A stretch of 64,000 bases of DNA from an uncultured Oscillospiraceae bacterium (GCA_910587345.1 CAJUKH010000054.1:1-64000), one strand, 5' to 3'. Shown: positions 31,993 to 40,427, counted from the stretch's first letter. Notes: a model not told the origin generated them from the letters alone. Made by a program: numbers and translations.

Positions 31993-33945
31993 TTACTTCT
32001 TGCTCTTTTCCAGACAGGCCTTCACGGCATCCTTGATGCGGCCGCTGGTCAGGGTGGCGCCGGTGACGCCGTCCACATCAATGTTGCCGGCCTCCTTGAT
32101 GGCGGCGGGGACCTTCTCCAGAGCGGGGGCGGCGATGCTCTCGGTCTCGTGGTGGCTCACCACGGTGACATCGTCGATCTTACCGCCGGCGATGGTGACG
32201 CTGACGGTCATTTCACCCTCCTGGCCGTCCACGGTGGCCTCGTAGGTGCCGTCCTTCACGCCGGTCATGTCAAAGGCGGCGGTGGCCACCTCGGCCTTGG
32301 CAAACAGGGCCTCATCCAGCACATAGGAGGCGGCCTTCACGGCCTGACCCTCGGCAAGCTCCATGCCCATCACGTTCCGGCCGGCGATGCGGCCAAAGAC
32401 GATGGGACCCATGACGCCGGTACCGCCGGAGACATACTTGCCCCAGATACCGCCAACCACCTCACCGGCGGCGAACAGGCCGGGGATGGGAGCGCCGCTT
32501 TCATCCAGGACCCGGGTGTCGGTATCGGTGGTGACACCGCCCAGGGTCATGACCACCAGAGCCTTGATGGGGCAGGCATAGTACTTCTCGCCCTCGATCT
32601 TGTTGATGGCCATATTGTAGGTATCCAGCTTCTCACCGCTGAAGTCCCGGCCGAACTGGTCGGTGCCCCCGGCCTCCACGGCGGCGTTATAGTCCTCCAC
32701 GGTCTTCTTCAGGGTCTCGGCGGGGACATTGATCTTCCCGGCCAGCTCCTCAATGGAATCGGCCTCCACAATGAGCTTGTGGCCCACGCCGGTCTCAGGC
32801 TCATAGTAGGCGGTGTACATATAGGCGGCGTTGGCGGCCTTCAGGTCCTCCACGATCTTGTCGGTGTAGATGTTGTACTGCACGGCGCCGGGCTGCTCTT
32901 CCAAAGCGGTCTCACGGGGGACCACCTCGTCCAGCGTCTCGTTGACAAAACGCTCGCCGTTCTGGTTGACGTAGATACCGCCGGTCTTCCAGGTATAGAT
33001 ATCGCCGATCAGGCCCTTGCCGGGAGCATATTCCAGACCCATGGGGAATGTGGGGATATAGCTCATCTTCTCCTTGTCCACCTGGGCGCCCACCATCTGC
33101 ATGATCCGGATGCCCTTGCCGTCGGCGCTGTCGGCGCCGCCCACCAGATAGTTCTCGCCGTACTTGGCAAACTCGCCCATCATAGCGGGGTTGCCGGAGT
33201 AGCCGCCGGTGGCCATGATGATGCCCTTGTTGGCGTTATAGCGAACGGTGTTCCCCGTCTCACTGTTGACGCCGATGGCAGTGAGGACCTGCCCCTTCTC
33301 GTTGCCCACCAGAGCCTCTACCTCGGTGTAGAAGTCGATGGTGATATTGTCATAGGTGGCAATGACCTTGTCCAAGATCTCGTGGGCGGCGGACTTGTAA
33401 TTCTCCCGGTCCATGGCACGGGGCTTATAGGTCCGCTGAATGGAATAAAGCTGATGCTCGGGGGCGAACACGCTCTTCTTGCCCCCCTGCTCGGAGAAGG
33501 TGTACTCACTCAGGCCGTTGTCCCACAGCCACTGGATGGCGGCCACATCCTCCTCCACATAGGTCTCGATCATCTCCCGGTCGCCCTTCTGGTCGCCGTT
33601 GGAGAGAATGTCCTCGATGTAGGACGCCTTGGTGTCCTCGATGCCGTCCAGCTGCTGGATGATGGTCTCGGCGCCGGACATGGAGCCGCTGGTGTAGTTC
33701 AGGGAGCCGCCGGTCTTCCCCAGCTTCTCCACAACGATGACGCTCTCAGCGCCGGCGTCTGCGGCGGAGATGGCGGCGGCCAGACCGGCGCCGCCGGCGC
33801 CCACCACGATCACGTCGGCCGTCTTCTCCTCGTCATAGACAAGGGGTTCGGGGGTGGGAGTGGGGTCGGCCTCCTTGGGACCGCAGCCCACCAGGCCCAG
33901 GGCCATAGCCCCGGCCAGGAACAGTGCGAGTGTTCTCTTTTTCAT
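31993..33945 (-). CDS. Exported flavin reductase lipoprotein, FMN-binding domain last
   Basis: 650 residues. The lipoprotein signal ends LGLVGC. The FAD domain comes first (about 40-530): VIVVGAGGAGLAAAISAA, GIIMATGGYSGNPA, GGVTTDTDTRVL and GLFAAGEVVGGIWG. The FMN-binding domain is C-terminal (about 565-650), with DGVTGATLTSGRIKDAV as the candidate ApbE flavinylation motif. Domain order is thus reversed relative to the paralogue at 11615, yet the signal peptides are nearly the same. It probably reduces an extracellular electron acceptor, identity unknown. AAGGAGG precedes the ATG. A permease gene lies just upstream. Confidence 0.88.
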   Translation of the reverse strand: MKKRTLALFLAGAMALGLVGCGPKEADPTPTPEPLVYDEEKTADVIVVGAGGAGLAAAISAADAGAESVIVVEKLGKTGGSLNYTSGSMSGAETIIQQLDGIEDTKASYIEDILSNGDQKGDREMIETYVEEDVAAIQWLWDNGLSEYTFSEQGGKKSVFAPEHQLYSIQRTYKPRAMDRENYKSAAHEILDKVIATYDNITIDFYTEVEALVGNEKGQVLTAIGVNSETGNTVRYNANKGIIMATGGYSGNPAMMGEFAKYGENYLVGGADSADGKGIRIMQMVGAQVDKEKMSYIPTFPMGLEYAPGKGLIGDIYTWKTGGIYVNQNGERFVNETLDEVVPRETALEEQPGAVQYNIYTDKIVEDLKAANAAYMYTAYYEPETGVGHKLIVEADSIEELAGKINVPAETLKKTVEDYNAAVEAGGTDQFGRDFSGEKLDTYNMAINKIEGEKYYACPIKALVVMTLGGVTTDTDTRVLDESGAPIPGLFAAGEVVGGIWGKYVSGGTGVMGPIVFGRIAGRNVMGMELAEGQAVKAASYVLDEALFAKAEVATAAFDMTGVKDGTYEATVDGQEGEMTVSVTIAGGKIDDVTVVSHHETESIAAPALEKVPAAIKEAGNIDVDGVTGATLTSGRIKDAVKACLEKSKK

Positions 33946-34014
33946 TACAGTACCTCCTTAAAACGATGTTGCCTCTTTCATTCTTGTGAAATCCTTGACG
34001 AAATCCACAGGATG

Positions 34015-34043
34015 ATTGTATCACACTCTGTGGGGAAAGGCAA
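34015..34043 (-). promoter_or_regulatory. Sigma-A promoter of the second flavin reductase
   Basis: Minus strand TTGCCT (34043-34038), 17 bases, TACAAT (34020-34015), extended TG. Confidence 0.82.
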
Positions 34044-34048
34044 TATGG

Positions 34049-34060
34049 TTCGTAAACGAA
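34049..34060. promoter_or_regulatory. TTCGTAAACGAA palindrome upstream of the flavin reductase -35
   Basis: Five-base arms around AA, beginning six bases beyond the -35. The half-sites TTCGT/ACGAA recur at the permease promoter. Confidence 0.5.
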
Positions 34061-34085
34061 ATTTTTCTCCTCAGACCCCTTCGAA

Positions 34086-34122
34086 GAAAAAGCGCACCCC
34101 CGGGGAGGAGGCCCGGGGGTGC
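34086..34122 (-). terminator. Permease terminator
   Basis: Minus strand 11-bp stem GCACCCCCGGG (34122-34112) with 34104-34094, followed by GCTTTTTCTT. Confidence 0.85.
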
Positions 34123-34169
34123 AAAACGAGAAAAAAGGATGAAATTACTTGTGAATTTTTACTTGTGGA

Positions 34170-35522
34170 TCACTGTACCTCTTCGTAGGAAGGCTCCATG
34201 TGGACCTTATCCTTCATGAAGAAGGAGTACCCGAAGGCGATGGCCACCATGACCAGGTTGAGAACGACCATCTTCACGCCCAGGTTACGGGCACTCATGT
34301 AGGTGCTGAACACGGCGGCCACAAAGGCGATGGCGCTCAGGGCATACAGCACACCGTTGGACACATGGAACTTGGAGCGCGCCCAGGGACCGGGGAACAG
34401 CTTGGGAATCCGGGTCATCCCGATGGCCAGAGTGAAGGTGGTGATGGCGCCGATGATCTTGGTCATGTTGGCCAGGGTGGAAACGCTCAGGCCGGTGAGG
34501 ATGCAGATGACACCCACGGCGTAGAACATCAGCAAGATCCGATAGGGAACCTTCTTCTTGTTCAGCTTGGCAAGGCCCGCGGGCAGCCAGCCATCGTCAC
34601 AGATCTGCATCAGCGGCTTGGGGCTGGTGGCCAGCTGGTTATTCAGGGTGGAGGCCAGAGCGCAGCCGGCGCCGCCCACGATGAACAGAACATACAGCGG
34701 ATAGGGCAGGATGGAGTTTGCCACCACAGTCAGGTTCTGACCCAGCACCTGCTCGGTGGGCAGCACGCCGGCGGCCACAAAGGACAGGAAGCCGTACAGC
34801 ACGGCCACGGACAGGGTGGAGACGATGATGACCACGGGGATATCCCGGGTGGGGTTCTTGGCTTCCGCCGAGAAGTTCAGCACCACGGTACCGCCGCCGG
34901 TGGCAAAGGTCAGGGTAGCGGAGGCCTGGCACACGCCCATAACGCCCGCCATCATGAAATAGCCGTCGGCATTGTTGAAGTAGTTGCCCCACTGGACCTT
35001 GCCGATACCGAAGGCGCCAAACATGGCCAGGGAGAAGATCAGGACAATGACCAGCAGGTTCTGGACCTTGGCGAAGGCATCCACGCCGACGAGATTCAGA
35101 AGCAGGAAAATGGTCAGGACACTCAGAGCAATGGGCTTCACCGCCTCAGGCCCCCAGCCGAAGAGGGAGCAGAGGTAGTCGGCCAGAGAAATACCGTACA
35201 TGGCCAAGGACAGGTTGCCGATGATGGCGGTGATGGCCTGGGTCCCTGCCAGCAGCTTGCCGCCCATGACCGCCAGCTGGGTGTAGGAGCCACCGCGAAG
35301 GCGGACGCAGGAGGAGATGAAAATAAAGGGGATGGCGCCGCAGCAGGTGATGATAGCTGCGATGAGGAAGGAGAACACCACGCTCCGTCCGGTGACCGCC
35401 ATAGCGGCGGGCAGCAGGGACATAATACCGGCGCCGATGATCTGGCCCACGGCAGAACCCATCAGGTCCCAAAAGCCCAATTTTTGCTCCAATTGTTTCG
35501 TAGAGCTGCCTTGTGCTGCCAT
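34170..35522 (-). CDS. APC-superfamily amino-acid permease
   Basis: 450 residues with about twelve membrane segments. The opening KLGFWDLMGSAVGQIIGAGIMSLLPAAMAVTG has the GxG(I/A)G helix-1 pattern of APC transporters, and VLNFSAEAKNPTRDIP is the usual loop after helix 6. It probably exchanges or takes up an amino acid or a derivative. Together with the downstream flavin reductase and shared operator-like motifs, it may import the substrate or export the product of that pathway; this is inference. AAAGGAGG precedes the ATG. Confidence 0.88.
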   Translation of the reverse strand: MAAQGSSTKQLEQKLGFWDLMGSAVGQIIGAGIMSLLPAAMAVTGRSVVFSFLIAAIITCCGAIPFIFISSCVRLRGGSYTQLAVMGGKLLAGTQAITAIIGNLSLAMYGISLADYLCSLFGWGPEAVKPIALSVLTIFLLLNLVGVDAFAKVQNLLVIVLIFSLAMFGAFGIGKVQWGNYFNNADGYFMMAGVMGVCQASATLTFATGGGTVVLNFSAEAKNPTRDIPVVIIVSTLSVAVLYGFLSFVAAGVLPTEQVLGQNLTVVANSILPYPLYVLFIVGGAGCALASTLNNQLATSPKPLMQICDDGWLPAGLAKLNKKKVPYRILLMFYAVGVICILTGLSVSTLANMTKIIGAITTFTLAIGMTRIPKLFPGPWARSKFHVSNGVLYALSAIAFVAAVFSTYMSARNLGVKMVVLNLVMVAIAFGYSFFMKDKVHMEPSYEEVQ

Positions 35523-35650
35523 TGAAATAGCCTCCTTTTCTCTTTCTGATGTCTAAACAGATGGAAACGGGCCCGTCTCCTTCACGTATCTGCCGGTAAC
35601 TCTCCTGGTGTCCACTGCGTGGACACCAGAAAAGAACCGGTTCTTTTCTC

Positions 35651-35693
35651 ATTTTAACACATTGTTCATATTTGTCAACGAAATCTCTTCGTT
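35651..35693 (-). promoter_or_regulatory. Permease promoter with overlapping inverted repeat
   Basis: Minus strand TTGACA (35678-35673), 16 bases, TAAAAT (35656-35651). AACGAA (35677-35682) and TTCGTT (35688-35693) form an operator-like dyad overlapping the -35. Confidence 0.7.
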
Positions 35694-35773
35694 TATTGAG
35701 CGATTTGACGAAATAGATAAATGGATATATCTAATTTTGTCGAAAATCACGGAAGCGGCCTTCCCCATGGCGG

Positions 35774-37135
35774 TTACTTCCCCACGCAGAACCGCTCAAA
35801 AATACGGTCGGTCACGTCCTCCCGAATATGGCGGCCGGTCAGCTCTCCCAGGGCCTCCATGGCCTGCTCCACATCGGTGAGGAGGGCGTCGGGAGTCACC
35901 CCGGCGGACAGGGCCTCTCCGGCCCGCTCCACCGACTGAAGGGCACGGCCGGCGGCTTCGGCCTGACGGGCGTTGGTCAGCATCTCCCCCGCCTCCTCCG
36001 CCGGGGCGGAAAAGAGGGCGGATATCTTCTCCCCCAGTTCTTTCAGCCCCTCCCCAGTCACGGCGCTTACCGTCATGGTCTCCGCCCCGCCCACCGGAGC
36101 GCCCTCCCCGCCCGGCAGGTCGGCTTTGCTGCGGAGGACGACGGTGGGGGCCAGGGACAACGCCTGAGCCACAAGGGCCTCGTCCTCCCCGGTAGCCGGC
36201 TCCGTTCCGTCGATGACCACAAAAATCAGCCCGGCAGCCTCCATGGCGGCCCGGCTTCGCTCCACCCCCAGTTTTTCCACCGCATCCCCCGTCTCCCGCA
36301 GACCGGCGGTATCAATGAGCCGGAGCAGCACGCCCCCCAGCACGCACCGCTCCTCCACCGTGTCCCGGGTGGTGCCGGGGATATCGGTGACGATGGCCCG
36401 CTCGAAGCCCACAAGAGCGTTCATCAGAGAGGATTTCCCGGCGTTGGGCCGGCCCACGATGGCACAGGGCACCCCCCGGGTGATGACCCGTCCCCGGTCG
36501 TATGTGGCTAGAAGGGCCTGCAATTCCCCCCGGGCCGCCGTCAGGGCATCGGTGATGGTCTCGGTGGTAAAGGGGTCCAGATCCTCGTCCGGATAGTCCA
36601 GCACGGCGTGGAAATGGGCCATCACGTCCACCAGGCCGTCATAGACCCTTCCCACCCGCTGGGACAGCGCGCCGGCCAGCTGGCCTGCCGCCATCCGGGC
36701 GGCGGCAGGGGTCTCTGCGTCAATAAGGTCCATGACCCCCTCGGCCTGAGCCAGATCCAGCCGTCCGTTGAGAAAGGCCCGCCGGGTAAACTCCCCCGGC
36801 CCCGCCTGCCTGGCTCCCTGGGCAAACAGGGCCTCCAACGCCAGGGTCAGCACCGTGGGAGAGCCGTGGCATTGCAGCTCGGCGGTCTCCTCCCCGGTGT
36901 AGCTGCCCGGCGCAGGGGACCAGGTGCACAGCGCCCGGTCGATGGCCCGGCCCTCCCGGTCGTAAAGTGTCCCGTAAATCAGCTTTCGGGCCGGATGGTC
37001 TGCAAGGGGCCTGCCGTCCATAGGTGAAAACACCCGCCCGGCGGCGGCCGCCGCCCCCGCTCCCGACAGGCGCACAATACCGATAGCGCTTCTCCCCCAA
37101 CCGGTTGCCACGGCTGCGATCAACTCATTTTCCAC
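35774..37135 (-). CDS. mnmE: tRNA modification GTPase MnmE
   Basis: 453 residues. It starts at GTG 37135 with GGGGGAAAAGG upstream and ENELIAAVATGWGRSAIGIVRLSG. The N-terminal folate-binding domain has CHGSPTVL and GEFTRRAFLNGR. The G domain has GRPNAGKSSLMNAL (P-loop), TRDTVEE, DTAGLRETGD and RSKADL in place of NKxD. The C-terminus FERFCVGK keeps the catalytic Cys motif. With MnmG it makes the (carboxymethyl)aminomethyl modification of wobble U34. mnmG is not adjacent here; a GNAT gene precedes it. Confidence 0.95.
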   Translation of the reverse strand: MENELIAAVATGWGRSAIGIVRLSGAGAAAAAGRVFSPMDGRPLADHPARKLIYGTLYDREGRAIDRALCTWSPAPGSYTGEETAELQCHGSPTVLTLALEALFAQGARQAGPGEFTRRAFLNGRLDLAQAEGVMDLIDAETPAAARMAAGQLAGALSQRVGRVYDGLVDVMAHFHAVLDYPDEDLDPFTTETITDALTAARGELQALLATYDRGRVITRGVPCAIVGRPNAGKSSLMNALVGFERAIVTDIPGTTRDTVEERCVLGGVLLRLIDTAGLRETGDAVEKLGVERSRAAMEAAGLIFVVIDGTEPATGEDEALVAQALSLAPTVVLRSKADLPGGEGAPVGGAETMTVSAVTGEGLKELGEKISALFSAPAEEAGEMLTNARQAEAAGRALQSVERAGEALSAGVTPDALLTDVEQAMEALGELTGRHIREDVTDRIFERFCVGK

Positions 37136-37247
37136 GGCCTTTTCCCCCTTTATAAATTCGTGAATTTTGCCGGGTATTTTTCCCTTGACAAGTAATTATG
37201 TTAACCTCTTTTGCATATCCACCCTTTCCACCGTTGACATAATCGTG

Positions 37248-37364
37248 TGTGGAAAACCCGGTGGAAAATGTGGAAAACCTTGTCCGGACAAGATTTGTAA
37301 CCTTTTGTAACTTTTTGTCGAAAATGAATACGGGTTTGTATATCCGCTGTCAAAAAGGTTACAA
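37248..37364. promoter_or_regulatory. Motif-dense region upstream of mnmE
   Basis: TGTGGAAAA (reverse TTTTCCACA, one base from the DnaA box TTATCCACA) occurs at 37248-37256 and 37269-37277, with GTGGAAAA at 37261. A perfect palindrome, CTTGTCCGGACAAG, spans 37279-37292. TTGTAAC occurs at 37295-37301 and 37305-37311, and its inverse GTTACAA at 37358-37364. Confidence 0.5.
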
Positions 37365-37376
37365 AGTTGTTACTTG

Positions 37377-37832
37377 TCAACCACCCCGGACCATGCGGAG
37401 CTTATACTCCGGCGTACCCTCCTCCAGCTCCCGCTCCCCGCTGGGAGAAAAGCCTTTGGCACGGTAAAAGCCAAGAGCGCTCTCGTTCTTTTCCAGCACC
37501 CAAAGAGACTGCGCCCCAAAGGTTCCAACGGCAAATGCCATCAGTTTTCCGCCGATGCCTTCCCCCTGAAAGAAGGGGTCCACATAAAGCTCCTTGATTT
37601 CGGTTCCCTCAACGTGGATAAGCCCTTTTACAAAGCCCTCGTCATAGACCCAGATGCCCTCCAGCTTCTCCGGGTGGTCCAGATACTCCCGGGCGGTGGG
37701 CAGCACCTGCATCTCCCCGAAGGAGACCTGGTCGTCGTTAAAGATGGGCCGGTACTGGGTGCGCTTGGTAAAAATCAAAATCTCGGCAATGCGGGAGACA
37801 TCCTTTAACTCCGCTTTACGGATGGGGTCCAT
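37377..37832 (-). CDS. GNAT-family N-acetyltransferase
   Basis: 151 residues from the ATG at 37832 (AAAAAAGGAGAG upstream). Motif A reads IKELYVDPFFQGEGIGGKLMAFAV and motif B LWVLEKNESALGFYRAKGF, both textbook GNAT. Substrate unknown. It has its own promoter. Confidence 0.88.
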   Translation of the reverse strand: MDPIRKAELKDVSRIAEILIFTKRTQYRPIFNDDQVSFGEMQVLPTAREYLDHPEKLEGIWVYDEGFVKGLIHVEGTEIKELYVDPFFQGEGIGGKLMAFAVGTFGAQSLWVLEKNESALGFYRAKGFSPSGERELEEGTPEYKLRMVRGG

Positions 37833-37864
37833 ACTGTTCTCTCCTTTTTTATGGATTTGGCACC

Positions 37865-37893
37865 ATTTTAGCATAATTTGCACCCTTTTTCAA
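37865..37893 (-). promoter_or_regulatory. Sigma-A promoter of the GNAT gene
   Basis: Minus strand TTGAAA (37893-37888), 17 bases, TAAAAT (37870-37865), extended TG. Confidence 0.82.
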
Positions 37894-37992
37894 CGCTTCC
37901 GCCACCGAACCTTCCGCCAAAACACCCCGCCGCCCGTCTATCCGTTATAGTATTGGTACAAAGACAATGCCCCGAAGGAAGGAGGCTCTGCC

Positions 37993-38142
37993 GTGAATAA
38001 AAAGCTGCGGGAGGGCCTGCACAGCATTTTCCCGGTTGCGGGGGGCTTTCTCCTCTTTCCGTCCTCCCCCGCTCCTGCCGAAAGCGGCTGCCGGACCTGT
38101 TCCCTGTCAGCGGAAAAGCCCAGCGAAAAGGAGAGGATACCA
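37993..38142 (+). pseudogene. Truncated DUF1538-like gene start
   Basis: A GTG at 37993 behind AAGGAGG opens MNKKLREGLHSIFPV, matching the start of DUF1538 membrane proteins, whose genes commonly precede a P-II gene in Clostridia. After about 15 residues the sequence is no longer membrane-like and the frame runs into the P-II gene. The rest of the roughly 240-500 residue gene seems deleted. Confidence 0.45.
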
Positions 38143-38144
38143 CC

Positions 38145-38546
38145 ATGGGAGATACGGAATACGCCCTTCTTTTGGTCTCTGTGGCAGGAGGCTTCAGCGA
38201 TCAGGTCATTGACGCCGCCTGTGGGGCAGGTGCCCGGGGAGGCACCGTTATCAAGGGCCGGCAGCGCAGCGATGAACGGACCCGCCAGCGGTTTGGCATC
38301 TCCTTACAGGAGGAGCAGGATTTTGTGATGATCGTGGTGCCCCGGGAGGAGAAAACGGCGGTGATGACTGCCATCAACACCGCCTGCGGTCTGGGCGCCC
38401 CTGCCCACGGCGTGGTGGTTGCCATGCCGGTGGAGGAGCCATGGGATTGGAATAAAAAAGAGGCGTACTGGTTGGTCCACCAGTACGCCTCTTTTTTCCT
38501 TTTTATTCTCCCAGCGCCTGGGCAAAGGGAAGCACCACGGCATTGA
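38145..38546 (+). CDS. P-II family regulator with frameshifted C-terminus
   Basis: 133 codons against about 100 expected. The P-II fold is clear: YALLLVSVAGGFSDQVIDAACGAGARGGTVIKGRQ, T-loop region, FVMIVVPREEKTAVMTAI and GVVVAMPVEE. Normal relatives end PVDDVVGL. Here the in-frame continuation PWDWNKKEAYW runs through the transcription terminator. One added base before 38440 would give PVEEAMGLE and a TAA at 38453. The gene therefore carries a late one-base deletion or a sequencing error. Its presumed DUF1538 partner upstream is truncated. AAAAGGAGAGG precedes the ATG. Confidence 0.75.
   Translation: MGDTEYALLLVSVAGGFSDQVIDAACGAGARGGTVIKGRQRSDERTRQRFGISLQEEQDFVMIVVPREEKTAVMTAINTACGLGAPAHGVVVAMPVEEPWDWNKKEAYWLVHQYASFFLFILPAPGQREAPRH
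38454..38497. terminator. Bidirectional terminator between the P-II and mtnN genes
   Basis: Perfect 19-bp stem (38454-38472 with 38479-38497), A6 and T6 flanks on either side. It lies inside the extended P-II frame. Confidence 0.93.
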
Positions 38547-39177
38547 GTTTTTCCATGGCCTCGCCGTAGTTGAAGTACTCCTCGGCGTTGTTCTCCTGAC
38601 ACAGCCGGTCGGAAACCGATTTCAGGGCGGTGAACTTCACCTGATTGCGCAGGCACACCTGGGCGATGGCGCCCCCCTCCATCTCGCAGAGGGCGGGGGA
38701 AAAGGTCTTTGCCACCCAGTCAGCCCGCTCCCCCTTGGTCATAAAGGCCTCGCCGGTGGCCACCTTCCCCACCTGATAGGAGACGCCAAGGCCGTCCAAA
38801 ATGGCTCTGGCCCGCTCCACCTCATCGGTGGGGAACTCCACCTTGTTTACCGTAGACACCATGCCGATGGGGTCTCCCATGGCGGTGGTATCCACATCAT
38901 GCTGGATAAAGCTGTCGGCCAGCAGAATGGTGCCGATGGGAAGATCCAGAAAACTTCCCGCTACCCCGGCGTTGATGATCCAGTCCGGGTGATGGCGGTC
39001 AATGAACAGCTGGGTGCTCATGGCGGCATTCACCTTTCCCACCCCGCCGGCAAAGGCCAGGATACCCGGCGCCACCTCATAGATGGGCACACCGCTGACC
39101 ATTTCCAGCAGCTTTGCATCGGTGGTTTTCAAAATACTCTCGATTTCCCCTGTCATGGCGTAAGCCAGTCCTATCAT
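38503..39177 (-). CDS. mtnN: 5'-methylthioadenosine/S-adenosylhomocysteine nucleosidase
   Basis: 224 residues. Family blocks: MIGLAYAMTGEIESIL with the N-terminal catalytic Glu, GGVGKVNAAMSTQLFID, NAGVAGSF, CEMEGGAIAQVC and ALKSVSDR with the catalytic Asp. It cleaves MTA and SAH to adenine and the thioribose product, removing inhibitors of methylation and recycling methionine. AAAGGGAGAG precedes the ATG. Confidence 0.94.
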   Translation of the reverse strand: MIGLAYAMTGEIESILKTTDAKLLEMVSGVPIYEVAPGILAFAGGVGKVNAAMSTQLFIDRHHPDWIINAGVAGSFLDLPIGTILLADSFIQHDVDTTAMGDPIGMVSTVNKVEFPTDEVERARAILDGLGVSYQVGKVATGEAFMTKGERADWVAKTFSPALCEMEGGAIAQVCLRNQVKFTALKSVSDRLCQENNAEEYFNYGEAMEKLNAVVLPFAQALGE

Positions 39178-39199
39178 GGTCTTCTCTCCCTTTCTTTTT

Positions 39200-39239
39200 C
39201 TATGATAGATAGTATATCATAGAGTCAAAGCAGGGTAAA
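39200..39239 (-). promoter_or_regulatory. mtnN promoter with overlapping dyad
   Basis: Minus strand TTTACC (39239-39234), 17 bases, TATACT (39216-39211), extended TG. CTATGATA (39200-39207) and TATCATAG (39215-39222) flank the -10 as an operator-like dyad. Confidence 0.7.
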
Positions 39240-39266
39240 GAGCAGATTTTGCGCAAAGGCAGGCCC

Positions 39267-40313
39267 CTATTTCATCCCGGAAACCTGAGCCCCGGTGTAG
39301 TACCACTCCAGGATCTCCTGAAAGCTCTTGCCTTCCCCCGCCATGGCGTTGGCACCGTATTGACTCATCCCCACGCCGTGGCCGTAGCCGGTGACCCAGA
39401 AGGTCACCGATTCCACCGTTGCGGCGGCGGTAAAATGGGCCGAGCGAAGGCCAAAGACCGAGCGGGCCTTTGTGCCCGTCATCTCCACCCCGCCCACCGT
39501 AATGACAGCCACCGCTCCCGATGGATCATTGGTCAAACCGCCAAACCAGCCGGTGGGATCGCCGGACAGGTCGGCCTCGGGATACTGGGCCAGAAGGCGG
39601 GCGGAAAACTCCGACGGGGTGAAGGTGACCATGGTCTGCCAGCCGGGGACCTCTGTCCCTTCAGGGCTGTCCACAGACACCAGGTAGGGTACATCGGTGC
39701 CCCAGACCTCCACCGCATCGCTGGTTTTCCCCGCCGCCGAGGAAAAGAATACCGCATCGATGGGTTGTCCCCCATAAAGGCACAAAAGGCCGTCGGTGTC
39801 CGCCACCGCACGGGCCACCTTCTCACTGTACCACTCCGCCTCGGCCCCCCAGCCGGCGGCGGCCTGCTCCCGGGTGAGATAGGCCTGGCAGCAGGTAAAG
39901 TCGGCGCAGACATCGGCCCCCGGGTGCTTGCTCTGGGCACCGCTGCGCTGGTAAAGGCAGTAGGTCCGGGCGGCCACTGTCTGGGCCTTCAGCGCCTCCG
40001 GGTGAAAGGAGGCGGGCATCTCGGCGGCCACCACCCGCCAGAGGTACTCGTCCAGTGTGATCTCCTCCACCTCCCCCGACGGGAGAAGGAGTTTCAGACT
40101 TTGCCCATTGTCCCATCCCGCCACCGGAGTGGCCGCAGGGGGGACAACGGGCAGCGTGGCAGTGGGGAGAGGCGTTGTCTCAGCGGGAGGGACTTCTCCC
40201 GGCAACAGCAGCAAAGGCAAAAGGAACAGCAAAAGAAGAAGGGCAACCCCCACCGCCATGGCCCGGCGGGGCCAGGGGGCAGCGGCCCTGGGACGTTCCT
40301 TGAGTCGAACCAT
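39267..40313 (-). CDS. spoIID: Stage II sporulation protein D
   Basis: 348 residues from the ATG at 40313 (GGGAGGGAG upstream). One membrane anchor (about 18-38) and a Thr/Pro linker lead to the SpoIID domain: DEYLWRVVAAEMPASFHPEALKAQTVAARTY with the catalytic Glu in AAEMP, the Cys-rich VCADFTCCQAY, FFSSAAGKTSDA and the terminal GYGHGVGMSQYGANAMA. SpoIID is a lytic transglycosylase of the DMP engulfment complex. No other engulfment gene (spoIIM, spoIIP) is adjacent. Confidence 0.94.
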   Translation of the reverse strand: MVRLKERPRAAAPWPRRAMAVGVALLLLLFLLPLLLLPGEVPPAETTPLPTATLPVVPPAATPVAGWDNGQSLKLLLPSGEVEEITLDEYLWRVVAAEMPASFHPEALKAQTVAARTYCLYQRSGAQSKHPGADVCADFTCCQAYLTREQAAAGWGAEAEWYSEKVARAVADTDGLLCLYGGQPIDAVFFSSAAGKTSDAVEVWGTDVPYLVSVDSPEGTEVPGWQTMVTFTPSEFSARLLAQYPEADLSGDPTGWFGGLTNDPSGAVAVITVGGVEMTGTKARSVFGLRSAHFTAAATVESVTFWVTGYGHGVGMSQYGANAMAGEGKSFQEILEWYYTGAQVSGMK

Positions 40314-40427
40314 ATGTACTCCCTCCCCTTTCCTGTTTCCCATATTTTTTGGGAATGCCTTGATTATAAGCCTCTGCCCCTGACGATTTTCAGGGAATCC
40401 TGACAGGGCCTTTCTTTCCTGTAATTG

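Noticed and set aside
37180..37376. Calling this region the chromosomal origin oriC
   Set aside because: The DnaA-box-like sequences have one mismatch and dnaA, dnaN, rpmH, yidC and mnmG are not seen. It is kept as an observation only.
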